64,000 nucleotides of DNA from NCBI GenBank assembly GCA_902500825.1, contig CABVRX010000013.1, positions 1-64,000 of the forward strand, given 5' to 3'. Below, piece after piece: positions 26,752-35,502 of the stretch. Origin of the DNA: an uncultured Nitrospira sp. (GTDB taxonomy: Bacteria; Nitrospirota; Nitrospiria; Nitrospirales; Nitrospiraceae). Every line of letters starts with the position of its first letter. The first letter of the stretch is position 1. The translations under genes were made by a program, and so were the position numbers. The notes beneath the pieces are model-generated. The model did no database searches, had not been told where the DNA came from, and saw only the letters and a list, made by a program, of their open reading frames with translations.

Positions 26752-27998
26752 GCGTCACCACCACCGTTCTTTCCCATTTTAAACGTTTTTTCAAAGTCCA
26801 CCAGGCTGGGCTGAATGCGTACTGGGCGACCGACTGAATCGATCACCGCTTCCTGGGTCTTCAGGCCGTTGCCGGTGACATAGGCCACCGTCACCTCATT
26901 CTTTTTGATCACCCCTTGCTTCACGAGCTTCTTGAGCACGCCGATCGTGACACCTCCGGCTGTTTCCGCGAAGATGCCCTCGGTTTGGGCCAGCAGTTGG
27001 ATGCCTTCCACCACTTCCTCATCCGTCACCATGTCCATGGATCCATGACTCTCGGCGGTCGCCTTGAGCGCATAGTATCCATCGGCGGGGTTACCGATGG
27101 CCAGAGACTTGGCGATCGTCTGCGGTTTCACGGGCTTGAAGAAGTCGCGCCCGGCCTTGAACGCGGTCGAGATCGGCGAGCAGCCCTCCGCTTGGGCGCC
27201 GTTGACCTTCGTGCGAACATTATCAATAAGACCCAAAGCCTTCATCTCATGAAGGCCTTTCCAAATCTTGGTCAAGAGGGAGCCCGACGCCATCGGAATG
27301 ACGACTTGATCCGGCGTTTTCCATCCCAATTGTTCCACCGTCTCAAAGGCAAGGGTCTTGGAGCCCTCAGCATAGTAGGGACGGATGTTGATATTCACGA
27401 ACGCCCAGCCATGTTCGCCGGCAATCTCGCTGCAGAGCCGGTTGACATCGTCGTAATTGCCTTCGATCTCGACGACATGGGGCTTATAAATGAGATTACC
27501 GAGCACCTTTGCCGCTTCAAGGTCCCCAGGAATGAATACATAGCAGTGCAGATTGGCGGAGGCAGCGTGCGCGGCCACGGAGTTCGCCAAGTTGCCGGTC
27601 GACGCGCAGGCCACCGTTTCGAAGCCGAGCTCACGCGCTCGCGTGAGGGCCACGGCCACGACGCGATCTTTAAACGACAGGGTCGGGTGATTGACCGTGT
27701 CGTTCTTAATGTAGAGCTCGTCGAGCCCAAGATACGCACCGAGGTTCTTCGCCCGTACGAGCGGGGTGAAACCTGCGTGCGGTCCCACGAAGTTCGTCCC
27801 TTCGACCGGCAGCAGGTCAAGGTAGCGCCACATGCTGCGCGGACCGTCTTCGATCTTCTTGCGTGAAATAGTCTTCTTGATCTCGTCGTAGTTGTACTTC
27901 ACCTCAAGGGGGCCGAAGCACATTTCGCAGACGTGGATCGCTTTCGTCGGGTATTCCTTGCCGCACTCACGGCAGATCAGCGCTTTCATTTTGCTCAT
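26748..27998 (-). CDS. thrC: Threonine synthase
   Basis: 416 residues. An N-terminal zinc-ribbon-like segment ([19 protein letters not shown]) precedes a fold-type II PLP domain: the PLP Lys lies in LSFKDRVV and phosphate-binding glycines in ASTGNLANS. It converts O-phosphohomoserine to threonine. AGGTGG is seven bases before the ATG. Its place between two E1 genes and a sulfur carrier is odd for threonine synthesis; a side or alternative role making homocysteine from the same substrate is possible but only inferred. Confidence 0.9.
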   Translation of the reverse strand: MSKMKALICRECGKEYPTKAIHVCEMCFGPLEVKYNYDEIKKTISRKKIEDGPRSMWRYLDLLPVEGTNFVGPHAGFTPLVRAKNLGAYLGLDELYIKNDTVNHPTLSFKDRVVAVALTRARELGFETVACASTGNLANSVAAHAASANLHCYVFIPGDLEAAKVLGNLIYKPHVVEIEGNYDDVNRLCSEIAGEHGWAFVNINIRPYYAEGSKTLAFETVEQLGWKTPDQVVIPMASGSLLTKIWKGLHEMKALGLIDNVRTKVNGAQAEGCSPISTAFKAGRDFFKPVKPQTIAKSLAIGNPADGYYALKATAESHGSMDMVTDEEVVEGIQLLAQTEGIFAETAGGVTIGVLKKLVKQGVIKKNEVTVAYVTGNGLKTQEAVIDSVGRPVRIQPSLVDFEKTFKMGKNGGGDA

Positions 27999-28019
27999 CG
28001 TCGCACCACCTTATCAAAC

Positions 28020-28838
28020 CTATGCTGATGGACGCATGGCGCACCCGGCATAAGGGTCCCCATCGTCGAACAGCTCGGTAATCGTCGGATGTTCCCCGCA
28101 GAGCGCACAATTCGGGTTTCGGCGGACTTTGATTTCTCGGAATAGGGTTTTGCGCGCATCGAAGTCGAGCAGGCGGTCCGTCAGCGGCCGTCCGATCCCG
28201 AGAACAAGCTTCAAGGCCTCTGTCGCCTGAATCGTTCCGATAATGCCTGCCAAGACGCCGATCACTCCTGCCTCCTGGCAGGAGGCGACCAAGCCGGGCG
28301 GTGGAGGCTTCTTGAACACGCAACGATAACAAGCCGATTTCTTCGGGATGATGGTCGTGACGCGTCCGTCGAATCGCAGGATGCCGCCATGGACCAGCGG
28401 TTTGCCGGCGAAAAAGCAGGCGTCGTTGATCAGAAATTTCGCCGTAAAATTATCGACACCGTCGATGACGACGTCGTAGTCGCCGACGATTTTGAGGGCG
28501 TTGCCGGCCGTGAGCCGTTCTTCGTACATCGACACAGAGACATCGGGGTTCAATGCCTGGATCTTTTCTTTGCCCGAGATGACCTTGGGGCGACCCACGT
28601 CGGGAGTATGGTGAAGAATTTGGCGTTGGAGATTGGTCAGATCCACCACATCACTGTCGATCAACCCAATGGTGCCGACTCCGGCCGCGGCCAAATACAA
28701 GGCGGCAGGGGAACCGAGACCGCCGGCACCGACGAGAAGAATCTTGGATTTGGCGATTTTCTTCTGCCCCTTGCCGCCGACTTCAGGCAGCAGGATATGC
28801 CGGCTGTAACGGTTGATTTGTTCTTCGGTGAATTCCAT
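28020..28838 (-). CDS. moeB: MoeB/ThiF-type E1 adenylyltransferase (copy 2)
   Basis: 272 residues, closely similar to the E1 at 25431-26234 (GAGGLGSPAALYLAAAG, DGVDNFTAKFLINDACFF, zinc pairs CYRC and CALCG). Two E1 copies in one cluster match two beta-grasp carriers: the free MoaD-like protein and the ThiS domain fused to cysteine synthase. It is 21 bases upstream of thrC. The palindromic repeat separates it from the synthase gene. Confidence 0.92.
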   Translation of the reverse strand: MEFTEEQINRYSRHILLPEVGGKGQKKIAKSKILLVGAGGLGSPAALYLAAAGVGTIGLIDSDVVDLTNLQRQILHHTPDVGRPKVISGKEKIQALNPDVSVSMYEERLTAGNALKIVGDYDVVIDGVDNFTAKFLINDACFFAGKPLVHGGILRFDGRVTTIIPKKSACYRCVFKKPPPPGLVASCQEAGVIGVLAGIIGTIQATEALKLVLGIGRPLTDRLLDFDARKTLFREIKVRRNPNCALCGEHPTITELFDDGDPYAGCAMRPSA

Positions 28839-28845
28839 CTCAAAT

Positions 28846-28972
28846 AGGAATGCTGAAAATGGCCTCTAGCTTTGTTCTCGGCTCGAAGAATTCCTCAACG
28901 TACCCCAGAGAGTACGCCTCCAGACTCTTCTCGCCTGCGGCCTCGCTGGCGACCGTTTTGAGCATTCCTCCT
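28846..28972 (+). repeat. Dispersed palindromic repeat, copy A
   Basis: A ~125-bp imperfect palindrome running from AGGAATGCTGAAAA to TTTTGAGCATTCCT, with TTGTTCTCG, CTCAACGTACC, GTACGCCTC and GCGGCCTCGCTGG inside. The same element occurs at 39568-39687 and, inverted, at 55853-55970. It lies between the cysteine synthase and E1 genes and could fold as a strong transcript hairpin. Copy A is the most diverged. Confidence 0.85.
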
Positions 28973-28988
28973 ATTAACTGGCTGTTGG

Positions 28989-30128
28989 TCAGATATTAAA
29001 ATACTTCTCGATGCTGATATAGCGTTCGCCTGTATCGCACAGGATGGTGACGACATTCTTATCGGGTCCCAATTCATCGGCGATCTTTTGGGCGGCGAAC
29101 ACATTGGCGCCGGCGGAAATGCCCACCAGCAGGCCTTCCTTCTTCGAAAGCTGTTTCGCGGTCTGATAGGCTTCGTCGTCCGTCACGGTGATCACGCGGT
29201 CAAGAATTTTCCGGTTGAGGACCTTAGGAATAAAGCCAGCACCGATCCCTTGAATTTTATGCGGTCCTGGATCTCCGCCGGACAAAACCGGTGAGGTGGC
29301 CGGTTCGACGGCGATCACTTTGATCTGCGGATTCTTTTCCTTGAAGACTTCACCGCATCCCGTGATGGTCCCACCGGTTCCAACAGCGGCTACAAAGGCA
29401 TCGATCTTCCCTTCGAGCACGTCCCAGATTTCCAGTGCCGTCGTCATCTTATGTATTGCAGGGTTGGCCGGGTTCGAGAATTGATCGGGCATAAAGTACG
29501 ACGGATTTTGGGCCAAGATACTTTCCGCCTCCTTAATGGACCCTTTCATGCCCTCCCACGCCGGTGTCAACACCAGCTGTGCGCCATACGACGACAGCAA
29601 GCTGGCCCGTTCCATGCTCATGCTTTCCGGCATCACGAGGATCAGTTTGTATCCACGCACGGCCGCAACCAAGGCCAATCCGATGCCTGTGTTTCCGCTG
29701 GTGGGCTCAACAATGGTTCCGCCAGGCTTGAGCTTCCCTTGACGTTCTGCCTTATTGATCATGCTGAGGCAGATCCGATCCTTGACGCTGCCGCCTGGGT
29801 TGAAAAACTCGACCTTCCCGTAAATCGTCGCTGAGCCGGGCTTTGAAAGACGGTTCAACCGGACAAGCGGAGTCTTTCCGATCAGCTCGGTGATATCTTT
29901 GTGCAGCGTCGTACTCACCGACCCCCCTCCCATATAAAAGAGGAACTCCACGTGATCTCCTTCATTAAGGAAGGTTGTCGCAAGATGGGCACGATCCAGC
30001 ACCTTGTCGTTGACCTCAACGGCGACCATCTGCGGCTCGATGTTCTTGGTCTTTAACAAATCGAGGACGGTTCCGCTCTGGATCTCCTCTGGCTTTCCAT
30101 TGATCTTGACCTGCACGGATTCTCCCAA
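28989..30128 (-). CDS. cysK: Cysteine synthase with N-terminal fused ThiS-like sulfur carrier
   Basis: 379 residues. Residues 1-69 are a complete ThiS-like beta-grasp domain ending FLFYMGGG, aligned with the C-terminal Gly-Gly of free ThiS. Residues ~75-379 are an O-acetylserine/O-phosphoserine sulfhydrylase (ELIGKTPLVRLN, PLP Lys in GGSVKDR, TSGNTGIG, GTGGTITG, GISAGAN). The enzyme makes cysteine from an activated serine and sulfide or a protein thiocarboxylate. The fusion places carrier and synthase on one chain. Whether the Gly-Gly is exposed by cleavage, for example by the JAMM enzyme of the cluster, is unknown. Confidence 0.92.
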   Translation of the reverse strand: MGESVQVKINGKPEEIQSGTVLDLLKTKNIEPQMVAVEVNDKVLDRAHLATTFLNEGDHVEFLFYMGGGSVSTTLHKDITELIGKTPLVRLNRLSKPGSATIYGKVEFFNPGGSVKDRICLSMINKAERQGKLKPGGTIVEPTSGNTGIGLALVAAVRGYKLILVMPESMSMERASLLSSYGAQLVLTPAWEGMKGSIKEAESILAQNPSYFMPDQFSNPANPAIHKMTTALEIWDVLEGKIDAFVAAVGTGGTITGCGEVFKEKNPQIKVIAVEPATSPVLSGGDPGPHKIQGIGAGFIPKVLNRKILDRVITVTDDEAYQTAKQLSKKEGLLVGISAGANVFAAQKIADELGPDKNVVTILCDTGERYISIEKYFNI

Positions 30129-30272
30129 GTTGGCTTAGAGATTAAAGAATTTTGAAATTAGCAAAGGCATGCGCTGCTTGTCAAGGTTACGGTACTCATG
30201 TGAGAGACACACACGCTCAAGAGGATTCATGCTCCACGATATCAGCTGAACGGAGAGGATAGTCCTGGATGG

Positions 30273-30704
30273 TTGCTTGACTTTGATCCGGCTCGTCGCC
30301 ACTATGCCGCCTGCAAGGTCTCCAGAATGTGGAAAAAGAACTTCCTCTTTCGCGCCGCTGAATCGACACCGTTGGCCGAGTCCGAGAACGAGCTGTTCCA
30401 TGATACGGAACCGGCGCTGGACAGTGCCGGCCTTGTCCTGGATAAGTTTCTCTCGGTCTGGGTACAGGGCGAAGGGACGGAGGAAAAGCCGTCGACCTTT
30501 ACGAATCTGTATGTCCGAACCGCGATGCTGGATATGAGGAAACACGTGAGTCTGCTCCAGCCACTTCAAGGGCGCTCACATCAGATCAAACAATTACTCA
30601 CCAAGGAGCAGAAAGAGTTTCTCCGACAATGGCTTCAGGTGCATGCCCCTGAGGCCTGGGAGTCGTCTGAAGATCACTTCCGTGACCTTTTCGAGCTGGA
30701 ATGA
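30273..30704 (+). CDS. Conserved hypothetical protein
   Basis: 143 residues from a TTG; an ATG at 30327 (MWKKNFLF) is an alternative, and the frame stays open upstream to 30204, so the start is uncertain. The sequence is soluble and mildly helical (LLTKEQKEFLRQWLQVHAP). Its stop overlaps the PLD-like gene (ATGA), which indicates an operon. Not recognised. Confidence 0.6.
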   Translation: MLDFDPARRHYAACKVSRMWKKNFLFRAAESTPLAESENELFHDTEPALDSAGLVLDKFLSVWVQGEGTEEKPSTFTNLYVRTAMLDMRKHVSLLQPLQGRSHQIKQLLTKEQKEFLRQWLQVHAPEAWESSEDHFRDLFELE

Positions 30705-31267
30705 TCCGGCCTTCACCGCTCCAATTATTCACGCAGCGCTGCCGAAGGATCGCCATCTGGCTGTTTGCCGCAGTCCTGTTTGCGCCAAACTGGGCGGTCT
30801 CTGCGGCATCGGTGGAAGTCTGGTATGGCCCGGAGGATAGGCCGCTCGAACAGCTCGTGCGGATGTATGATCGCGCCCAACGATATATCTTCGTCGCCGT
30901 ATACGGGTTGACATCGCCGCTTACGGTGAAGGCGCTGGTCGAGGCGAAACGGCGCGGTGTGGATGTTCGTATTGTGACGGATCGCGAGCGACTTGAAGAT
31001 GTGAAACAGTCGACGGCCCTCTCAACGTTGCACGAAGCCGGGATTCCGATCAAGATCAATCGGCATGACGCTTTGATGCATTTGAAACAGGCGGTGATCG
31101 ACGACGAGATCAATACCAACGGGTCCATGAATCAGACGACCAGTGGAAATCGCTATAATGATGAGCGGCTGGATATCATCAGGGACCACACGCTTGCCGT
31201 CAAAACGCGTGAAAAGTTTCTTTCGCTCTGGAACGATCACGAGCGATTCCAGGAGTGGAAAAAGTAG
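30701..31267 (+). CDS. Phospholipase D-like protein (Nuc-type, single HKD motif), exported
   Basis: 188 residues with an N-terminal signal or anchor (IAIWLFAAVLFAPNWAVSAA). One HKD motif is present: HLKQAVIDDEINTNGSMNQT, with His, Lys, Asp and the following GS-N residues. The length and single motif match Nuc-like nucleases, which dimerise to form the active site. Likely substrates are nucleic acids or phospholipids outside the cytoplasm. It overlaps the upstream gene by four bases. Confidence 0.85.
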   Translation: MIRPSPLQLFTQRCRRIAIWLFAAVLFAPNWAVSAASVEVWYGPEDRPLEQLVRMYDRAQRYIFVAVYGLTSPLTVKALVEAKRRGVDVRIVTDRERLEDVKQSTALSTLHEAGIPIKINRHDALMHLKQAVIDDEINTNGSMNQTTSGNRYNDERLDIIRDHTLAVKTREKFLSLWNDHERFQEWKK

Positions 31268-31401
31268 GAACGTTGAGGGTGGGGTGCAACGCATTTTTAT
31301 GGCCGAGAAAGACTGAGGAACAATGGATCGCCTGACGGAAGCTGGATTGTTGCCAGATCATTCTGTGCGTGACAGGGTAGTCAGAGGCAGTCAGTAACAT
31401 C

Positions 31402-32157
31402 ATGCAATCGGTCGATTGGACGATAGATGGATTGCCTGAAGAGACACAAAAACTCTTAAAGCTATACGTGAAAGATGTCGCAAAAATCTATGAAAATGAA
31501 TTGGAAGGGATTCTGTTGTATGGCAGTGCGGTGCGAGAAGAATTCTTGCCGGGTCGTTCCAATCTCAACCTGCTGTTGGTGATGTCGTCTTATGACCTCG
31601 CGGTGCTGAAAAAGTATGACACCATTCATAAGCGCTGGAGCAAAGAGCAAGTGGTTGTCCCTCTGTTCCTCACGTCCGGCGATCTCCAATCCGCTTCATT
31701 GGCCTTCCCTCTTGAATACCAAGACATCCACGAATGCCATCGACTGTTGTGGGGACAAGACCCCTTCGTCGGTCTCAAGATCGATACTCGTTACTTGACC
31801 TCAGAAATTCTCCAGGCGTTACGAGGAAATCTGCTCCGTCTGCGTCAGCGCCTCGTGGAGGGGAGGAGCACCGAAGAAGCCATGACCATCCTCTTGTCGC
31901 TCTCCATCACCGCGCTTCTGCCGGCGCTTCGAGGTTTGCAGCGACTGCTGTCACGACCTGTGCTTGCGCATGGGGAGGCGCTCCTGAACGATCTTGAATC
32001 TTATCTGGAAATCGACCTGACTGGGCTTCGCGATGCACTCTTGCTCAAACGTGGGCACATCTCGCCAGGCCAGAAAGAGATCCCAAGGCTCATGGACCGA
32101 TATCTTGAAAGTCTGACGAAGCTCGTGACTACCGCCGAAGCCCGAATCACACGATGA
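31402..32157 (+). CDS. Nucleotidyltransferase-like protein lacking the catalytic Asp pair
   Basis: 251 residues. The N-terminal domain has the LLYGSAVREEF turn of pol-beta-type nucleotidyltransferases, but the expected S-D-x-D strand reads GRSNLNLLLV, with Asn or Leu in place of the metal-binding Asp residues. The second half is all-helical, like HEPN or substrate-binding domains of such proteins. It is probably inactive as a transferase and may serve regulation or binding. Overlaps the TPM gene by four bases. Confidence 0.72.
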   Translation: MQSVDWTIDGLPEETQKLLKLYVKDVAKIYENELEGILLYGSAVREEFLPGRSNLNLLLVMSSYDLAVLKKYDTIHKRWSKEQVVVPLFLTSGDLQSASLAFPLEYQDIHECHRLLWGQDPFVGLKIDTRYLTSEILQALRGNLLRLRQRLVEGRSTEEAMTILLSLSITALLPALRGLQRLLSRPVLAHGEALLNDLESYLEIDLTGLRDALLLKRGHISPGQKEIPRLMDRYLESLTKLVTTAEARITR

Positions 32158-32906
32158 TCGCTCGATCAGAGACACACACAATAGGGATCGCTTTCATCAG
32201 CCTGGTACTCGTACTGTGGGCCGTCGATACACACGCGTCGCTCTATGATCGGCCCAAAGAACGTATCCCGCTTCCCAGCCCTATTGGATATGTCAGCGAT
32301 CATGCACAAGTGGTGGAGCAGGAGTGGAAGGACCGCATCCGGTCCGTCTGCATCGATCTTGAAAAGAAAAGCGGTGTAGAGATGGTGATCGTCACAGTCC
32401 CCAGCATCAAGCCGTATCCGTCGGCCAAGCACTATGCGGACGCGCTGTATGAAAAATGGCAAATCGGTTCGACGCAACAGGAACATGGGGTGATGGTCCT
32501 AGTGGCGGTGCAGGAGCGGCAGGCGGCGATGGCCTTGGGGCGCAAAATGTTTCCGGTCATCACGCCGACTGTCAGGAATGAGGTCAGTCGTGACTATCTT
32601 CAGCCGGCGATCGAACGGGGTCATTTCGGGGAAGGGTTGTATCGAACGGCGGTTGCCTTGGCGACGCCGGCGCAAGAAGTACGGCTCAATACTCCCTCAC
32701 GGCCTCGCATCAAAGGACTCGGAATTTGGATTACGCTTGGTACCACCATCGCCGTCGTGTTGTTTTTCTGGTGGATCAGCCGCCCCGATCTACGACATCC
32801 CTATCGACGCATCCAGAAAGGTGAATATTGGGGGACCGGCCAAGGCGGATTCGGCGGCAACTGGGGTGGCTTTGGCGGCGGCACCAGCGGGGAGGGGTAC
32901 AGATAG
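32154..32906 (+). CDS. TPM-domain membrane protein
   Basis: 250 residues: signal segment (FISLVLVLWAVDTHA), a TPM domain (VSDHAQVVEQEWKDRI, SGVEMVIVTVPS, ALYEKWQIGSTQQEHGVMVLVA), one transmembrane helix (GIWITLGTTIAVVLFFWWI) and a Gly-rich tail (GGFGGNWGGFGGG). TPM proteins act at the membrane, some as phosphatases or in photosystem or respiratory complex upkeep. Starts inside the previous stop. Confidence 0.88.
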   Translation: MIARSETHTIGIAFISLVLVLWAVDTHASLYDRPKERIPLPSPIGYVSDHAQVVEQEWKDRIRSVCIDLEKKSGVEMVIVTVPSIKPYPSAKHYADALYEKWQIGSTQQEHGVMVLVAVQERQAAMALGRKMFPVITPTVRNEVSRDYLQPAIERGHFGEGLYRTAVALATPAQEVRLNTPSRPRIKGLGIWITLGTTIAVVLFFWWISRPDLRHPYRRIQKGEYWGTGQGGFGGNWGGFGGGTSGEGYR

Positions 32907-33004
32907 TCGAGTAGGCGCTCCTGTCATGAGAGCGCGGGAGCTGTAGCCTGCTTTCATCAAATCTCTCCTTCAGCTATACTCCAGACATGAAAAAGGAAAG
33001 TGTA

Positions 33005-33259
33005 ATGACCAGGGTGAATAGCGCTGATGCCAAGAGGCAGTTAGGCCAAATTCTTGCGCGCACAGCTCGCACCAAACGTCGGGTGATAGTCACCAGCCGA
33101 GGCAAAGATGTGGCAGCAGTTGTGCCGATCGAAGACGTGCAACTGCTCGAAAACATCGAAGATCGATTGGACCTCGATGAGGCCCGTGCGGCATTGGCGA
33201 GTGTCAAGAGAGAAGGCACGGTCGCGTGGACGAAAATCAAGCGAGATCTTGGTTTATGA
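33005..33259 (+). CDS. Phd/YefM-type antitoxin
   Basis: 84 residues from ATG 33005, which has AAAGGAAAG upstream; an ATG at 32987 is also open. The N-terminus (NSADAKRQLGQILARTA, RRVIVTSRGKDVAAVVPIED) is the DNA-binding fold of Phd/YefM antitoxins, and the C-terminal part should wrap the toxin. It is five bases before the RelE-type gene. Such pairs autorepress their promoter; a TATACT lies just upstream. Confidence 0.85.
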   Translation: MTRVNSADAKRQLGQILARTARTKRRVIVTSRGKDVAAVVPIEDVQLLENIEDRLDLDEARAALASVKREGTVAWTKIKRDLGL

Positions 33260-33264
33260 GTTGA

Positions 33265-33525
33265 GTGGTGACGTATCAGATCGAGTTCTCTCGTCAAGCC
33301 GCTCGCCAGTTCAGGAACCTGCCATCCCAGATTCAACAGCGACTCAAATCACGAATCGACTCCCTTGCCGCAATGCCACGTCCTCATGGATCTGAAAAAC
33401 TCAGCGGCGCTGATCAGCTCTACCGTATTCGTGTTGGAGACTATCGCATCGTCTATGCCGTTGAAGACAATCGACTATTTGTGCTCGTCGTAAAAGTTGG
33501 CCATCGTCGTGAGGTCTATCGTTAG
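33265..33525 (+). CDS. RelE/ParE-type toxin
   Basis: 86 residues, GTG start (a second GTG follows at once). FSRQAARQFRNLP, LSGADQLYRIRVGDYRIVY and VVKVGHRREVYR are the core RelE signatures, including basic residues used for mRNA cleavage. Paired with the antitoxin directly upstream. Confidence 0.88.
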   Translation: MVTYQIEFSRQAARQFRNLPSQIQQRLKSRIDSLAAMPRPHGSEKLSGADQLYRIRVGDYRIVYAVEDNRLFVLVVKVGHRREVYR

Positions 33526-33568
33526 GACCAGAGTCAGAATGACCAGTATCTGTACCGGAGGCCCATTC

Positions 33569-34342
33569 ATGAAGACCAGTTATTCCTGGAAGCACTTCCC
33601 GCATTCCCTGCTTGTCATTGCCACTCTCGCCGTGCTCGTGTCTGGTTGCTCCACCACGAGCAAGGAAACCAAGAGTGCGTCAGTTTCCCCTCAAGAGCCC
33701 ACCGATGCTGCGATTGAGCGCTACATCCGGGCTCATCCGGAAGTGATCGAACAATCGCTCCAGGGATTGCTGGCCAAACGCGAAGCAGAACTGAAGGAGC
33801 GTCACAAAGCTGCCCTGGCAACGAAGCAAAACGAACTGTTGCACGATCCGGCATCACCGGTCAGCGGCAATCCGAAGGGCGAGATCACCCTGGTCGAGTT
33901 TTATGACTATCGCTGCGGATTCTGTAAGAAGGCAGCTTCGGCTGTCACGGAACTCCAGAAGGTCGATCCACGGGTGCGCGTCGTCTACAAGGACTTCCCC
34001 ATTCTGGGTGAACCATCGGAACTCGCGGCCAAGGCCGCGCTCGCGTCTCAAGCGCAAGGCAAGCACCAAGCCTTCCACGAAGCGTTGCTCGCTTCCCACG
34101 CAGACATGAGCAAGGAAGCTATCTTGAAGATTGCCGTGAATGTCGGTCTCGATGCCAAGCGCCTGGAAACGGACATGGCCAATCCGAAGTGGCAGGCCGT
34201 CATTGAGAAAAATCGAGCCCTGGCCCGCGAACTGGGCATTTCGGGGACACCAGGCTTTATCGTGGGCAATGAACTGGTACCTGGATGGTTGGATTTGAAC
34301 GGACTAAAAGAACTCATTGCGCGGGCGGGACACGGACGATGA
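33569..34342 (+). CDS. DsbA-family thiol-disulfide lipoprotein
   Basis: 257 residues from ATG 33569 (GGAGG seven bases upstream). Lipobox VSGC puts lipid at Cys27. An N-terminal helical stretch with HPEVIEQSLQGLLAKREAEL precedes a thioredoxin-fold DsbA domain with CGFC at about residues 116-119 and a cis-Pro in SGTPGF. This type oxidises or isomerises disulfides in the periplasm (DsbG/ScsC-like). A decayed second copy of its 3' end lies at 35076-35279. Confidence 0.9.
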   Translation: MKTSYSWKHFPHSLLVIATLAVLVSGCSTTSKETKSASVSPQEPTDAAIERYIRAHPEVIEQSLQGLLAKREAELKERHKAALATKQNELLHDPASPVSGNPKGEITLVEFYDYRCGFCKKAASAVTELQKVDPRVRVVYKDFPILGEPSELAAKAALASQAQGKHQAFHEALLASHADMSKEAILKIAVNVGLDAKRLETDMANPKWQAVIEKNRALARELGISGTPGFIVGNELVPGWLDLNGLKELIARAGHGR

Positions 34343-34499
34343 TGAATGATGGCCCGGATCTATAAATGGAACGACGGTCATCTCAGTGGCGCTTGACGAC
34401 GGCTGGTAACTGGCTGAAAATGCGCCATGCATCGGAAGTTCGTAGCTTCCGCGGATCATCTAAACAAGCTAAGTGTTATAGCTAAAGCAGAAAAATAGC

Positions 34500-34772
34500 A
34501 TGCCAACGATTTCCATGTTTTATGGGATTCTCATTCGGATGTTCTTTCGAGACACCGAGAAACACCACATGCCACACATACATGCCGACTATCAAGGTAA
34601 AGTTGCAGTGTACTCCATCCCTGACGGAACGCTTTTGGCCGGCGACCTGCCTTCGAATAAACACAAGCTAGTCGTCGCATGGATCGAGATTCATCAAGAA
34701 GATCTGCTTGCAGACTGGGATTTGGCTGTCAAAGGTAAGAAACTCTTTCCAATCAAAGGACTTGACCAATGA
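34500..34772 (+). CDS. DUF4160 protein
   Basis: 90 residues. MFFRDTEKHHMPHIHADYQGK is the hallmark region of DUF4160 (conserved His residues). The next gene overlaps by four bases and is DUF2442; the pair recurs in bacteria and is thought to be a toxin-antitoxin-like module, although its activity is not settled. No ribosome site of good quality precedes the ATG. Confidence 0.85.
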   Translation: MPTISMFYGILIRMFFRDTEKHHMPHIHADYQGKVAVYSIPDGTLLAGDLPSNKHKLVVAWIEIHQEDLLADWDLAVKGKKLFPIKGLDQ

Positions 34773-35026
34773 GAATTACGGAACTACACGCAGACCCAAA
34801 CTGGGTGCTATCCATCGTGACAGATGATGGTCGCATCGGCCGGTTTGATGTGAGCCCCTATCTTCAGTATGAGGCGTTCGAGGCGCTTAGAGACCAGAAC
34901 GAGTTTGTGAAGATCATCAATGGTGGGTACTTTGTCGAATGGGATTGTGGTGCTGATTTGTCAGCGGACACTATTGAGGCACGGTGGCAGCTTGTTGGAG
35001 AGGCAGCCCGACAGAGAACCGCATAA
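34769..35026 (+). CDS. DUF2442 protein
   Basis: 85 residues. ITELHADPNWVLSIVTDDG and GRFDVSPYL ... FVKIINGGYFVEWDCGADLSADTI are typical of DUF2442. It is translationally coupled to DUF4160 (ATGA). The bases right after its stop, GCATAACAA then CGGCGGACTTCGC, look like the left half of an integron attC but lack a matching right half. Confidence 0.85.
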   Translation: MRITELHADPNWVLSIVTDDGRIGRFDVSPYLQYEAFEALRDQNEFVKIINGGYFVEWDCGADLSADTIEARWQLVGEAARQRTA

Positions 35027-35075
35027 CAAATCGGATCGGCGGACTTCGCTAATCCCTCCCTCTGATTTTACGATA

Positions 35076-35279
35076 CGTCTCGGCCTCAATGCGAAACGGC
35101 TGGAAGCCGACATGGCCAATCCCAAGTGGCAGGCCGTCATTGAGAAAAATTGAGCCCTGGCCCGCGAACTCGGCATCTCTGGGACGTCCGGCTTCATCGT
35201 TGGTAATGAGCTGGTACCGGGATGGTTGGATTTGAAGGGGCTGAAGGAGTTGATCGCGCGGGCGGGACAGGGAAAATGA
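35076..35279 (+). pseudogene. Decayed second copy of the DsbA-like 3' end
   Basis: About 200 bases align with 34143-34342 of the intact DsbA-like gene (LEADMANPKWQAVIEKN, then ARELGISGTSGFIVGNELVP, then GLKELIARAG). A CGA-to-TGA change creates a stop in the middle and no 5' part with CGFC is present. The DUF4160/DUF2442 pair lies between the intact gene and this fragment. Confidence 0.9.
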
Positions 35280-35502
35280 CGAATCGTTGGAAAGGCACAG
35301 GCACAGTATGGGCAGCCGGTGTTCGCAGGCCGCTGGATGGGCTGCGCGCCACTCAGGAGAGTGCTGTTATGCCGACCCGTATAAGAACCTATACTCAACG
35401 GTCATGGTGTATCGTTCACGAATCGCAGTGGCCTGTTATACGGACAGAAATCGGGCGTTCCAGCTCTTATGCGGATTGGCCTAAACATAGTTGGGTGGCA
35501 TC

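Noticed and set aside
32918-32940. 6-bp hairpin GCGCTC/GAGCGC after the TPM gene as a terminator
   Set aside because: Short stem, long loop and no T-run; too weak to annotate.
35393-35496. Second attC between ACTCAAC (about 35393) and GTTGGGT (35490)
   Set aside because: The core boxes fit the consensus but the arms do not pair. I keep GTTGGGT only as a core-like site.
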